Assembly (NCBI GenBank): GCA_016708585.1
Contig: JADJFK010000002.1
Span: 32,434 to 96,433, forward strand
Length of the DNA: 64,000 nucleotides
Source of the DNA: Sulfuritalea sp.
GTDB lineage: Bacteria; Pseudomonadota; Gammaproteobacteria; Burkholderiales; Rhodocyclaceae
Direction of reading: 5' to 3'
In this document: in pieces, positions 7,009 through 17,695 of the stretch
Layout of the letters: the number at the start of each line of letters is the position of its first letter
Numbering within the stretch: the stretch's first letter is position 1
Program-made: the position numbers and the translations under genes
Notes under the pieces: generated by a model
Told to the model about the DNA's origin: nothing
Seen by the model: only the letters and a program-made list of their open reading frames with translations
The model's database searches: none

Positions 7009-9279
7009 TTGCCCAGGAACTTGAAGTCAGCTTGCACATGGCGTTTGTCGAGGCCCGCCAAAAGCGCCACGAGTTCATCACTGTCGAGCATCTGCTGCTG
7101 GCGCTGTTGGACAATCCATCCGCGGCGGAAGTCTTGCGTGCCTGCGCCGCCGACATCGAAGGCCTGCGCAAGGAGTTGCTGACCTTCATCAACGACCACA
7201 CGCCGACCGTTGCGGGCAGCGAGGAGATCGATACGCAACCGACGCTCGGCTTCCAGCGCGTGATCCAGCGCGCCATCCTCCATGTACAGTCGTCCGGGAA
7301 AAAGGAAGTCACCGGGGCCAACGTCCTGATCGCCATTTTTGGCGAAAAGGACTCCCATGCCGTGTTTTTCCTGCAACGGCAGAACATAACGCGGCTCGAT
7401 GTGGTGAATTTCATTTCCCACGGCATCACCAAGACTCCCCAGCTCCGTGGCAGGGAAGAACCGGCTGAAACGGAGGCCGAGTCGCAGGAAAAGGGGGGGG
7501 CGCTCGAAAGCTTCACGCAGAACCTGAACCAGCTTGCCTTGACCGGCAAGATCGACCCGCTGATCGGGCGCGACAAGGAACTGGAGCGTGTGATCCAGAC
7601 ACTCTGCCGTCGCCGCAAGAACAATCCCCTGTTGGTAGGCGAAGCCGGCGTCGGCAAGACCGCGATCGCCGAGGGGCTTGCGCGGCACATCGTCGAAGGT
7701 CGCGTGCCGGAGATCCTCGCCAACGCCACGGTGTATTGCCTGGACATGGGCGCCCTGCTTGCCGGTACCAAGTATCGCGGCGATTTCGAACAGCGTCTGA
7801 AGGGCGTTCTGAAGCAGCTCGCGGACAACCCGAACGCGATTCTTTTCATCGACGAAATACATACGCTGATCGGAGCCGGCGCAGCATCCGGCGGCACCAT
7901 GGACGCTTCCAACCTGCTCAAGCCCGCGTTGTCATCCGGCGCGCTGAAGTGCATCGGCGCGACGACCTACACCGAGTTCCGCGGCGTGTTCGAAAAGGAC
8001 CACGCACTGTCCCGCCGGTTCCAGAAGGTCGACGTCAATGAGCCCTCCGTGGGCGAGACAGTCTCCATTCTGCGTGGTCTGAAGTCGCGCTTCGAAGAGC
8101 ATCACGGTGTCAAATATTCCGCTGCCGCGATATCCAGCGCGGCGGAACTTTCCGCCAAGTACATCAACGACCGGCACCTGCCCGACAAGGCCATCGACGT
8201 GATCGACGAGGCCGGTGCCGCGCAGCGTATCCTGCCCAAATCGAAGCAGAAGAAGACCATCGGCAAGCTGGAGATCGAGGATATCGTGGCGAAGATCGCC
8301 CGCATCCCGCCGCAGCATGTGTCGGCGGATGACCGTTCAGCACTGAAAAACCTGGATCGCGACCTGAAGAACATGGTGTTCGGCCAGGACGCCGCCATCG
8401 ATGCCCTCGCGACAGCGATCAAGATGTCACGCTCGGGACTTGGTGACCCGCAGAAGCCTATCGGCTGCTTCCTGTTCTCGGGGCCGACCGGTGTCGGCAA
8501 GACGGAAGTCGCTCGCCAACTGGCCTATGGGATGGGTATAGAACTGATCCGCTTCGACATGTCGGAGTACATGGAGCGCCACGCCGTGAGCCGCCTGATC
8601 GGCGCGCCACCCGGCTATGTCGGTTTCGACCAGGGCGGCTTGCTGACCGAGGCCGTCACCAAGAAGCCGCATGCGGTGCTGCTGCTCGACGAAATCGAAA
8701 AGGCACATCCGGAAGTATTCAACATCCTGCTCCAGGTGATGGACCATGGCACGCTGACCGACAACAACGGACGCAAGGCCGATTTCCGCAACGTGGTGAT
8801 CGTCATGACCACCAATGCCGGCGCCGAGGCCCTGCAAAAAACCAGCATCGGCTTCACCACCAACAAGGGCCAGGGCGACGAAATGGCCGACATCAAGCGC
8901 ATGTTCTCGCCCGAGTTCCGCAACCGGCTGGATGCGATCATTTCCTTCCGCGCGCTCGACGCCGAGATCATCCTGCGGGTGGTCGACAAGTTCCTGATGC
9001 AGCTCGAGGGCCAGTTGCACGAAAGGAAGGTCGAGGCCATCTTCACCGATGCCCTTGCGTGCCTGGCTGGCCGAGAAGGGATTCGATCCGCTGATGGGTG
9101 CGCGCCCGATGGCGCGCCTGATCCAGGATACGATCCGCTCGGCGCTCGCCGACGAATTGCTGTTCGGACGGCTGGTGCATGGCGGCCGCGTGACCATCGA
9201 TATCGACGACCAGGAAAAAGTCAAGCTCGGCTTCGATGAAGTAGCTAACGCTGCGCCCGTTCCCTCGCCGCTGGGGTAA
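7005..9279 (+). CDS. clpA: Clp protease ATP-binding subunit ClpA (one frameshift)
   Basis: AAA+ unfoldase that feeds substrates to ClpP. The product, read through the shift, is about 757 residues, as expected. It has the N-terminal ClpS-binding repeat domain (1-145), a first Walker A (GEAGVGKTA, near 212) with FIDEIHTLIGAG, and a second Walker A (GPTGVGKTE, near 497) with LLLDEIEKAH. The frame starting at 7005 goes out of register near 9055: the conserved C-terminus (LRAWLAEKGFDPLMGARPM) continues in the next frame to 9279. One extra T in CCCTTGCG explains it. Probably a sequencing error, since the tail is fully conserved. Confidence 0.93.
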
Positions 9280-9297
9280 TCCGCGGCGATTACCATC

Positions 9298-9322
9298 ACG
9301 GGCCTGACGGCCCGTTTTTTTT
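9298..9322 (+). terminator. Terminator after clpA
   Basis: ACGGGCC, TGAC loop, GGCCCGT and eight Ts. It sits only about 14 bases before the rraA start. Confidence 0.8.
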
Positions 9323-9335
9323 GGATGATATTTCC

Positions 9336-9815
9336 ATGACGTATCTCACTACAGATCTTTGCGATGCCCACGAAGACACGGTCCGCGTCGTCGAGCCGAT
9401 GTTCAGCAGCTTCGGCGGCCGCGATTCCTTCCACGGGAAAATCGCTACCCTGAAGCTGTTCGAGGACAACACGCTGGTGCGCAAAACCCTTGATTGTCCG
9501 GGTGACGGGCGCGTCCTGGTCATCGACGGCGGGGGCAGCCTCAGGCGTGCCCTGGTCGGAGATCAGCTGGCTGCACTGGCGGTGAAAAATGGCTGGACCG
9601 GCATCGTCGTATACGGCTGCATCCGCGACTCGCGGGCCATCGGCGAGATGGATATCGGCGTGTTTGCGCTCGACACGCACCCGATGAAGACACGCAAGCT
9701 GAATACCGGAGAAACCGAACTGCCCGTTAATTTCGGTGGCGTGACCTTCACACCGGGGGAGTGGCTGTATGCCGATGAGGATGGAGTGATCGTGAGCGCC
9801 ACCGCCCTCCACTAA
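9336..9815 (+). CDS. rraA: Ribonuclease E activity regulator RraA
   Basis: RraA-family trimeric protein. In E. coli it binds and inhibits RNase E, and many relatives are also aldolases for 4-hydroxy-4-methyl-2-oxoglutarate. The 159 residues include the DGGGSLRRALVGDQLAALA and GCIRDSRAIGEMDIGVFAL motifs, with the Arg and Asp positions typical of the family. The start at 9336 is preferred over 9321, which would fall within the clpA terminator T run. Which of the two roles it plays cannot be settled from sequence. Confidence 0.88.
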   Translation: MTYLTTDLCDAHEDTVRVVEPMFSSFGGRDSFHGKIATLKLFEDNTLVRKTLDCPGDGRVLVIDGGGSLRRALVGDQLAALAVKNGWTGIVVYGCIRDSRAIGEMDIGVFALDTHPMKTRKLNTGETELPVNFGGVTFTPGEWLYADEDGVIVSATALH

Positions 9816-9820
9816 GACTA

Positions 9821-9952
9821 AGTCTTATATAAAACATATATCAGCAAAAGAATTTTATTCGTAATCCAATACTACTTTTTGAATTGTGAAATATTATTTC
9901 TATCGCCATGTAAAATATGTAAAAAAAATTACATCAAGTCTTATATAAGACT
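9821..9952 (+). promoter_or_regulatory. Palindromic operator pair upstream of aceA
   Basis: AGTCTTATATAAGACT at 9937-9952 is a perfect 16-base palindrome. A half-conserved copy, AGTCTTATATAAAAC, lies at 9821-9835, 116 bases upstream, itself joined to AAGACTAAGTCTT at 9814-9826. The AT-rich DNA between holds no gene. The perfect copy abuts the -35 of the aceA promoter, so it is a likely regulator binding site. The regulator is unknown. Confidence 0.6.
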
Positions 9953-9953
9953 A

Positions 9954-9982
9954 TTGCTGCAACGCAAAATCCTCTTTATACT
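9954..9982 (+). promoter_or_regulatory. aceA promoter
   Basis: TTGCTG (9954-9959), 17 bases, TATACT (9977-9982). The transcript would start near 9989, giving a leader of about 50 bases with a small hairpin (GCTCC, TCTCC, GGAGC at 9992-10006) before AAGAGGA and the ATG at 10042. Confidence 0.65.
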
Positions 9983-10041
9983 GTCGTTGTCGCTCCTCTC
10001 CGGAGCACCCCTTTTCGACAACCCCTGCAAGAGGATTCATC

Positions 10042-11352
10042 ATGACTGATCGCAAAGCACAAGCCGCCGCCCTGGCCAAGGACTGGGCCGAAAACCCGCG
10101 CTGGAAGGGCATCAAGCGCGGTTACAGCGCCGAAGATGTGGTTCGCCTGCGCGGCACCTTCCCGATCGAGCACACGCTGGCCAAGCGGGGCGCCGAGAAG
10201 CTCTGGTCGCTGGTCAACGGCTCGGCCAAAAAAGGTTACGTCAATGCCTTCGGCGCAATCTCTGCCGGCCAGGCCATGCAGCAGGCGAAAGCCGGTCTTG
10301 AGGCTGTCTATCTTTCCGGCTGGCAGGTCGCTGCCGACGGCAACACCTCCGAGACCATGTACCCCGACCAGTCGCTGTATGCCTACGACTCGGTGCCGAC
10401 CATGGTCCGCCGCATCAACAACACCTTCAAACGCGCCGATGAAATCCAGTGGTCGCGCGGCATCGACCCGGAAAGCAAGGAATTCATCGACTACTTCCTG
10501 CCGATCGTAGCCGACGCGGAAGCCGGTTTCGGCGGCGTGCTGAACGCCTTCGAACTGATGAAGAACATGATTACGGCAGGCGCCGCCGGCGTGCATTTCG
10601 AAGACCAGCTCGCTGCGGTCAAGAAGTGCGGCCACATGGGCGGCAAGGTGCTGGTGCCGACCAACGAAGCCGTCGAGAAGCTGATCGCCGCGCGCTTCGC
10701 CGCCGACACCATGGGCGTGCCGACCATCATCCTGGCCCGCACCGATGCCGAAGCCGCCAACCTGCTGACCTCGGACCATGATGCCAACGACAAGCCCTTC
10801 GTCACCGGCGAGCGCACGCCGGAAGGCTTCTATCGCGTCAAGAACGGCCTCGAGCAGTCGATCAGCCGCGGCGTCGCCTACGCCCCGTATGCCGACCTGG
10901 TCTGGTGCGAGACCGGCAAGCCCGACCTCGGCTTCGCCCGCGAGTTCGCACAAGCCGTGCAAGCCGCTTCCCCCGGCAAGCTGCTGTCCTACAACTGCTC
11001 GCCCTCCTTCAACTGGAAGAAGAACCTCGACGACAAGACCATCGCCAAGTTTCAGGACGAACTCGCCGCGATGGGCTACAAGTACCAGTTCATCACGCTG
11101 GCCGGCATCCACATCAACTGGTTCCAGACCTTCCAGTTCGCCCACGCCTACGCCCGCGGCGAAGGCATGAAGCACTACGTCGACATGGTGCAGGAACCCG
11201 AGTTCGCCGCGCGCGACAAGGGCTACACCTTCGTTTCGCACCAGCAGGAAGTGGGCGTCGGCTATTTCGATGATGTCACCACCGTGATCCAGGGCGGTGC
11301 CTCATCGGTCACCGCGCTGCACGGGTCGACCGAGGAAGAGCAGTTCCACTAA
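10042..11352 (+). CDS. aceA: Isocitrate lyase
   Basis: First enzyme of the glyoxylate shunt: it cleaves isocitrate to glyoxylate and succinate. The 436 residues match E. coli AceA in size. The catalytic signature KKCGHMGGK is at 194-202 with Cys196; substrate and metal motifs SGWQVAADGN, ADAEAGFGG and VHFEDQ are all present. Start supported by AAGAGGA. Own promoter and terminator, so it is not in an operon with aceB, which lies 2 kb downstream behind a LysR gene. Confidence 0.97.
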   Translation: MTDRKAQAAALAKDWAENPRWKGIKRGYSAEDVVRLRGTFPIEHTLAKRGAEKLWSLVNGSAKKGYVNAFGAISAGQAMQQAKAGLEAVYLSGWQVAADGNTSETMYPDQSLYAYDSVPTMVRRINNTFKRADEIQWSRGIDPESKEFIDYFLPIVADAEAGFGGVLNAFELMKNMITAGAAGVHFEDQLAAVKKCGHMGGKVLVPTNEAVEKLIAARFAADTMGVPTIILARTDAEAANLLTSDHDANDKPFVTGERTPEGFYRVKNGLEQSISRGVAYAPYADLVWCETGKPDLGFAREFAQAVQAASPGKLLSYNCSPSFNWKKNLDDKTIAKFQDELAAMGYKYQFITLAGIHINWFQTFQFAHAYARGEGMKHYVDMVQEPEFAARDKGYTFVSHQQEVGVGYFDDVTTVIQGGASSVTALHGSTEEEQFH

Positions 11353-11375
11353 GCAATCCAGGCATCGCCTCACTC

Positions 11376-11410
11376 AAGGCCGCAGCGGGAAACCGCTGCG
11401 GCCTTTTCTT
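11376..11410 (+). terminator. Terminator after aceA
   Basis: A 13-base perfect stem, AAGGCCGCAGCGG, with a GAAA tetraloop, then TTTTCTT. Confidence 0.85.
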
Positions 11411-11526
11411 ATGTCCGGCCGGCAAGGGGCTGACGGTACCCGCAGGATTGCGTTACAGTCGGCGCAGGGAACAGACGCAAACCAGGCACAACCATGGGCG
11501 ACGGACGCAGCCAGAAAGGTAAGTCG

Positions 11527-12387
11527 ATGCTCTTGTCTGCCATCCAGATCGGCCTGCTGGCCTATGCCGGACTGGCCGCGCTGATCTACTTCAAGCAGGA
11601 CGCTTTGGTGTTCCAGGCGGCGATGGAGCGCGGGTATGAGGCTACGCCGGCCCGCATCGGCCTGCGTTTCGATGCATTGACACTGGCTACCGAAGACGGT
11701 GAAACGCTAGACGCCTGGCATGTCCCGGCCAGAGCCGGCGCCAGCGCACACGGCCTGGTCCTGGTCTTCCACGGCAATGCCGGCAACATCGGACATCGCC
11801 TTGACTATCTGCGCATGTTCCACGATCTCGGTTATGCCAGCCTGATCCTTGACTACCGCGGCTATGGCCGCAGCAGCGGCAAGCCGTCGGAGGACGGTAC
11901 TTACCTCGATGCCGCCGCCGCGTGGCGCCATGCCACGCAAGCGCTCGGCTACCCGGCCGGAAAGATTGTGCTCTTCGGCGAGTCCATGGGCGGCGCGGTG
12001 GCGGCGCAACTCGCTACGGTGCAGAAGCCGGCGGCGCTGGTACTGGCGTCGACCTTCACCTCGGTGCCGGACCTCGGTGCCGGAATCTACCCCTGGCTGC
12101 CGGTTCGCCTGCTCGCACGCATCGGCTATGACACGCGCGAGCGCCTGGCAACGATCGCTGCTCCTGTGCTGGTGATCCACAGCCGCGGCGACGACATCAT
12201 TCCCTTTGCCCATGGCGAGCAATTGTTCGCCGCGGCCAAACCGCCCAAGAAGTTCCTCGAAATCGAGGGCGGCCACAACGACGGCTTCGTCTTCAATCGC
12301 GAGGCATGGGTACGCGGGCTCGATGACTTCCTGCGCTCCGCCCTCGAGCCAAAAGCGGCTCAGACGCCGGCTGCCGCCGTCCAGTAG
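11527..12387 (+). CDS. Membrane-anchored alpha/beta hydrolase (Bem46/ABHD13-like)
   Basis: A 286-residue serine hydrolase of unknown substrate. Residues 1-21 form a single N-terminal membrane segment or uncleaved signal (LLSAIQIGLLAYAGLAALIYF). The fold follows: oxyanion region VFHGNAGNIGH, nucleophile elbow GESMGG, acid in HSRGDDIIPF, and catalytic His in EGGHNDGF, which is the order of the Bem46 family. The start at 11527 is favoured by AAAGGT upstream. Its last 28 bases overlap the convergent LysR gene. Confidence 0.85.
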   Translation: MLLSAIQIGLLAYAGLAALIYFKQDALVFQAAMERGYEATPARIGLRFDALTLATEDGETLDAWHVPARAGASAHGLVLVFHGNAGNIGHRLDYLRMFHDLGYASLILDYRGYGRSSGKPSEDGTYLDAAAAWRHATQALGYPAGKIVLFGESMGGAVAAQLATVQKPAALVLASTFTSVPDLGAGIYPWLPVRLLARIGYDTRERLATIAAPVLVIHSRGDDIIPFAHGEQLFAAAKPPKKFLEIEGGHNDGFVFNREAWVRGLDDFLRSALEPKAAQTPAAAVQ

Positions 12388-13265
12388 GCAGAGTCGCGCC
12401 AGCGCGCCTTCAGCAGGTCGATGAACGAGCGCACGCGCAGCGGCAGGTGGCGGCGTTGCGGCACCACGGCGTGGATACCGACCGGGGGCGCGGCGAATTC
12501 GTCGAGCACCGTCACCAGCCGTCCGGCCTTGATGTCGGCGCCGACTTCCCACAGGGAGCGCCAGGCCAGGCCTTTGCCGGCCAGCGCCCAGTCGTGGAGT
12601 ACCGCACCGTCATTGCACTCGAAGCCGCCGCCCACTTTGAACACCCTGACCTCGTCTTCGACGCGCAGGGTCCATCCGCGCTGCTGGCGCAACGACAGGC
12701 AGTTGTGCTCGGCAAGAAAAGTCGGCGCTGGCGGCACGCCGAATCTGGCGATGTAGTCAGGGCTGGCGACCACCACCCGGCGCATTTCCCCCAGGCGGAT
12801 GCTGATCAGGCTGGAATCGGCCAGATCGCCGATGCGGATCGCGCAGTCGACGTTTTCTTCGACCAGATCCACAAGGCGATCGGAAAGTTCGAGGCGAACC
12901 GTGACTTCAGGATTCTCCGTCATGAAATCCATCAGCAAGGGCGCCACATGCCGCCGCCCGAATCCGGCGGGTGCAGAAACCTTGAGATGCCCTCCGGGAC
13001 GGATGCCGCCCAGGCTCACCGCGCCCTCCGCATCGGCCAGTTCGCGCAGGATGCGCTGGCATTCCTCAAGGAAGGCAGCGCCCTCGAAGGTCAATGAAAT
13101 CCGGCGCGTCGTGCGCAGCAGCAGTTTCGCCCCAAGGCGTTCCTCCAAGGCATCGAGCCGGCGACCGATGATGGCCGGCGTAACCCCTTCGATGCGGGCA
13201 GCCGCGGACAAACTGCCACGACTTGCGACATCAACAAAGGCAGATATCTGCTTGAATTGGTCCAT
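12360..13265 (-). CDS. LysR-family transcriptional regulator
   Basis: A 301-residue LysR regulator. The N-terminal winged helix-turn-helix spans about residues 1-60 (FVDVASRGSLSAAARIEGVTPAIIGRRLDALE), followed by a linker helix and a periplasmic-binding-like effector domain with the PAGFGRRHVAPLL start typical of the CrgA/AaeR-like subgroup. It is divergent from aceB with a shared 105-base promoter region, so control of aceB is a reasonable inference; the effector is unknown. A 24 of 25 match to the dispersed repeat lies inside it at 12717. Confidence 0.9.
   Translation of the reverse strand: MDQFKQISAFVDVASRGSLSAAARIEGVTPAIIGRRLDALEERLGAKLLLRTTRRISLTFEGAAFLEECQRILRELADAEGAVSLGGIRPGGHLKVSAPAGFGRRHVAPLLMDFMTENPEVTVRLELSDRLVDLVEENVDCAIRIGDLADSSLISIRLGEMRRVVVASPDYIARFGVPPAPTFLAEHNCLSLRQQRGWTLRVEDEVRVFKVGGGFECNDGAVLHDWALAGKGLAWRSLWEVGADIKAGRLVTVLDEFAAPPVGIHAVVPQRRHLPLRVRSFIDLLKARWRDSAYWTAAAGV
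12717..12741 (+). repeat. Dispersed 25-bp repeat copy (inside LysR gene)
   Basis: 24 of 25 positions match the consensus whose core is GTCGGCGCTGGCGGCACGG. On the coding strand (reverse) it encodes FGVPPAPTF. Confidence 0.7.
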
Positions 13266-13370
13266 TACATACTTTTAGTAACTAATCATTTGATCGCATC
13301 GTAGCTTCTATATCCTATTTTGCAAGAATAGAATTTGACCGTCCCAGCAACCCATTTTCAGGAGTTCCCC
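13266..13370. promoter_or_regulatory. LysR regulator/aceB intergenic control region
   Basis: A divergent, AT-rich 105-base spacer. It contains an interrupted inverted repeat, CTATT-N7-AATAG (13315-13331), and a second short one (TAGTAACTA, 13276-13284); either could be the LysR operator. No convincing -35/-10 pair could be chosen. AGGAG precedes the aceB ATG. Confidence 0.4.
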
Positions 13371-14963
<1,593 letters not shown>

Positions 14964-14984
14964 GTGTCTGCCGCAGTCGGCGCC

Positions 14985-15009
14985 AAAAGTCGGCGCCGGC
15001 GATACGGCG
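14985..15009 (+). repeat. Dispersed 25-bp repeat copy (after aceB)
   Basis: 22 of 25 match, starting 22 bases after the aceB stop and before its terminator. A partial second copy (AGTCGGCGCC) directly precedes it. Confidence 0.7.
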
Positions 15010-15021
15010 ATGTGTTGCCAG

Positions 15022-15057
15022 AACGGCATTCGACGTGAGTCGGATGCCGTTTTTCTT
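15022..15057 (+). terminator. Terminator after aceB
   Basis: AACGGCATTCGAC, GTGA loop, GTCGGATGCCGTT (one G-T pair), then TTTTCTTTG. Confidence 0.75.
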
Positions 15058-15332
15058 TGCGCAAAGATAAGCAAACCCTTATAGAAGCCTACTTGATCCC
15101 CTAATCACAACAATCTCTTTTACGCCACGCGAACCCGCTGCAATAATCCGCCAAGAAACCATAAACGCAGTCTGGATAAGCAAGCTCAGTCATTGATGAG
15201 GGGGAATCACGGATTTCGGGCTTCCTGATATCGAAAGACGGAGCCGCAGCAGTGGGCAAAAAATTCCATGCAGGGCATACAGGCCGCAGATCGGGCGGCA
15301 GGACTTTTAATTCTTTATCGGGAATAACGAAA
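15058..15332. other. Intergenic region before the redox cluster
   Basis: With the aceB repeat and terminator this makes a gap of about 370 bases. No gene is seen. The stretch from about 15180 has several short GC-rich stems and presumably carries the promoter and leader of the NapC fusion gene, but no -35/-10 pair or known riboswitch could be recognised. Confidence 0.4.
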
Positions 15333-17049
15333 ATGGCGGAGAACTCACCGGGTGATCTCACTCCCGAACCCCGCAAGGGCGTGTTCGGCTGGCTCAAGCG
15401 TCAGCCACAGTGTTCGATCGGGCGAATGCTCGTCATCGGCATCGTGGGCGGCATCATGATCTGGGGCGGCCTCAACATGGGAATGGAATACACCAACCGT
15501 TCCGACTTCTGCATGTCCTGCCACGAAATGACGATCCCCTTCGAGGAACTGAAGAAGACCGTCCACTACAAGAACCGCAGCGGCACCACGGTGCAATGCG
15601 CCGACTGCCATGTCGCCAGCAGCAAGACGCCGACCGACTACATGTTCAAGTCCATGCAGAAACTCATTGCGGCGCGCGACGTGGTCGGCCACATACTGGG
15701 CACGATAGACACGCCGGAAGAAATATGAGGCTTACCGTCTGGCCATGGCCGAGCGCGTGTGGGAACGCATGAAGGATCGCGACTCGAAGGAATGCCGCAA
15801 CTGCCACGACTTCAAGACCATGGACCCGGCGAAGCAAAAGGACCGGTCGGTGACCAAACACGAAGGCGCCATAGAAGACGGCAAGACCTGCATCGACTGC
15901 CACAAGGGCATCGCGCACAAGCCGGTTCATCTGAAGAAGGACCCGGCGCAAGCACAGCCAGCCGCAGCGCCAGCCGCTGCCGCTGCGCCGCAAGCTGCCG
16001 CAAGTCCCGCGGAGGCCGTCGCAACAGGTGCCGCGAATGTGGCCAAAGCCGGCGCTACCGCGGCCGCCAGCACCGCCACGGCGGCCGCGACGGCAATGTC
16101 TGCGGCCTCCACCGCAATGACGGCCGGCACCGGGCCGGCCAAGGCGACGCCAAAGGCAGAAGCGGCCGGCGCCACCGCACCGGCCGCCGGCGGAACCGTC
16201 ACGGCCCTGGACTGGAGCAAAGTGCCGACGCGCCAGATCAAGGTCTTCTATCCCGGCCAGGCCGGTCTGGAATGGATCATGAACAAGGCCGACCATTCCT
16301 CCGCCGCCGACATCGTCGAGAAAAAGCGCGCCTGCGCCAAGTGCCACGAGGGTGACGCCAACGAAGTCGGCACAGCCATCGTAACGGGCAAGCCGGTCGG
16401 CGTTTCCAAGACTGTGATGGAACCGACCCCGCCCCCGGGCAAGGTCGGCTTCATCCCCGTGACGTTCCAGACCACCCACGACGGCAACAAGATTTACTTC
16501 CGCTTCGAATGGGTGCCGCCGAAGAACGGCGACAAGAAGCTCGACCCAAAGAACGAGGTCAAGCTCACCATGATGTTCGACGGCGGCGGTACGGTCGAGG
16601 GCAGCGAACTGAATGGCTGCTGGGGTACCTGCCATGTCGACTTGCGCACCATGAAGGATGCCAAGGATGACAAGAAGACGAAATACATCACCGGTGCCGA
16701 CCTGGCCGGCGGCAAGTTCATGGACCTGATCCAGTTCCGCAGTGGTAAAGGCCAGGCCCCGGTCGACGGCTGGGTGGACAGCGAACGCCACATGGACGGC
16801 GGCAAGAGCGGACTCAAGGCCGAAGGCAAGAAGGAAGGAAACAAGTGGGTGGTCGTCTTCGAGCGCTCACTGGCCGGCGGTGGCAAGGGCGACCATGCCA
16901 TTACTGCCGATAAGGTGTATAACTTCGGCTTCGCGCTGCACGAGGACTTCACCAATGCCCGCTTCCACTATGTGTCGCTGGGCTATCAGTTCGGTCTCGA
17001 CAAGCCGAATCCGAGTGTAAAAAACTATATCGACGTACAAAAGCAATAA
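15333..17049 (+). CDS. NapC/NirT multihaem cytochrome fused to ethylbenzene-dehydrogenase-like haem domain (one frameshift)
   Basis: A membrane-anchored electron carrier. Residues 1-130 are NapC/NirT-like: a cytoplasmic tail, a membrane helix (about 30-50), haem sites CMSCH (60) and CADCH (89). After a shift at 15721-15723, where one extra A turns PEEYEAYR into a stop, the frame continues with CRNCH and CIDCH. An Ala-rich linker of about 90 residues, a CAKCH site, and a C-terminal domain of about 220 residues follow, resembling the haem-b-binding domain of ethylbenzene dehydrogenase gamma subunits and containing CWGTCH. NapC proteins usually take electrons from quinol. The shift looks like an error because both halves are conserved. 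The direction of electron flow is unknown. Confidence 0.8.
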
Positions 17050-17102
17050 GGCGGCAATCGATTTTTCAGCAGTACATTCATCAAACTCTGGAGGAAATAC
17101 TA

Positions 17103-17681
17103 ATGATGATGAAGTGGAGAGGATGGGCGCTGGCCACCGGCGCCCTGGCGGTATCCGCGATGGCCCAGGCAGCGCCACCCTCGGCGGCTATGCTGTCGAA
17201 TGCCTGTGCCGGCTGCCACGGCACCAACGGTGGCAGCGCCGGGCCGACGATGCCCAGCCTGGCAAGCCAGTCCAAGGAAGCCATTGAAGCCGCCATGAAG
17301 AAGTTCAAGAACGGCGAACGCCCCGGATCGGTCATGGGCCGTCTGGCGAAGGGTTACAGTGATGCCGAAATCACCGCCATGGCCGAGTTCTTCTCCAAGC
17401 AGAAGCTTCATGTCACCTCGCAGAGCGTCGATGCAGCCAAGGTCAAGAAGGGCGCCAGCCTGCAGGAATCCAACTGCGGCCGCTGCCACATCGAGGACGG
17501 CAGGGAAGGCAAGGATGACACTCCGGTGATGGCCAGCCAGTGGCTGCCCTACATGCAGATGCAGATGGCCGACTACCTGTCGGGCAAACGCAAGATGCCG
17601 GAAAAGATGAAGGAGAAGGTCGATCCGATGTCCAAGGAAGACCTGGACGCCCTGCTCCACTTCTACGCCAGCGTTAAATAA
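17103..17681 (+). CDS. Dihaem c-type cytochrome, c4/FccA-like
   Basis: A 192-residue periplasmic cytochrome with a Sec signal peptide (about 1-23, ending AQA). Two haem c sites, CAGCH (35) and CGRCH (125), lie in two similar halves, the cytochrome c4 and flavocytochrome c haem-subunit layout. Met ligands are plausible in each half (PTMPSLASQS and the Met-rich YMQMQMADYLSGKRKMP). GGAGG precedes the ATG. It lies 14 bases before the FccB gene, so it is the probable haem partner of that flavoprotein (FccA role), though a soluble c4 carrier is the alternative. Confidence 0.88.
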   Translation: MMMKWRGWALATGALAVSAMAQAAPPSAAMLSNACAGCHGTNGGSAGPTMPSLASQSKEAIEAAMKKFKNGERPGSVMGRLAKGYSDAEITAMAEFFSKQKLHVTSQSVDAAKVKKGASLQESNCGRCHIEDGREGKDDTPVMASQWLPYMQMQMADYLSGKRKMPEKMKEKVDPMSKEDLDALLHFYASVK

Positions 17682-17695
17682 GGGGGAATGACAAC

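Noticed and set aside
15093..15107. FNR-like site TTGAT-N6-ATCAC upstream of the NapC fusion gene
   Set aside because: The half-sites are two bases too far apart for the TTGAT-N4-ATCAA pattern.
15180..15330. Possible cyclic-di-GMP (GEMM) riboswitch before the multihaem cytochrome gene
   Set aside because: A GAAAG and a purine-rich stretch are present, but the conserved GACGCAAAGCC core and pairing scheme are not.
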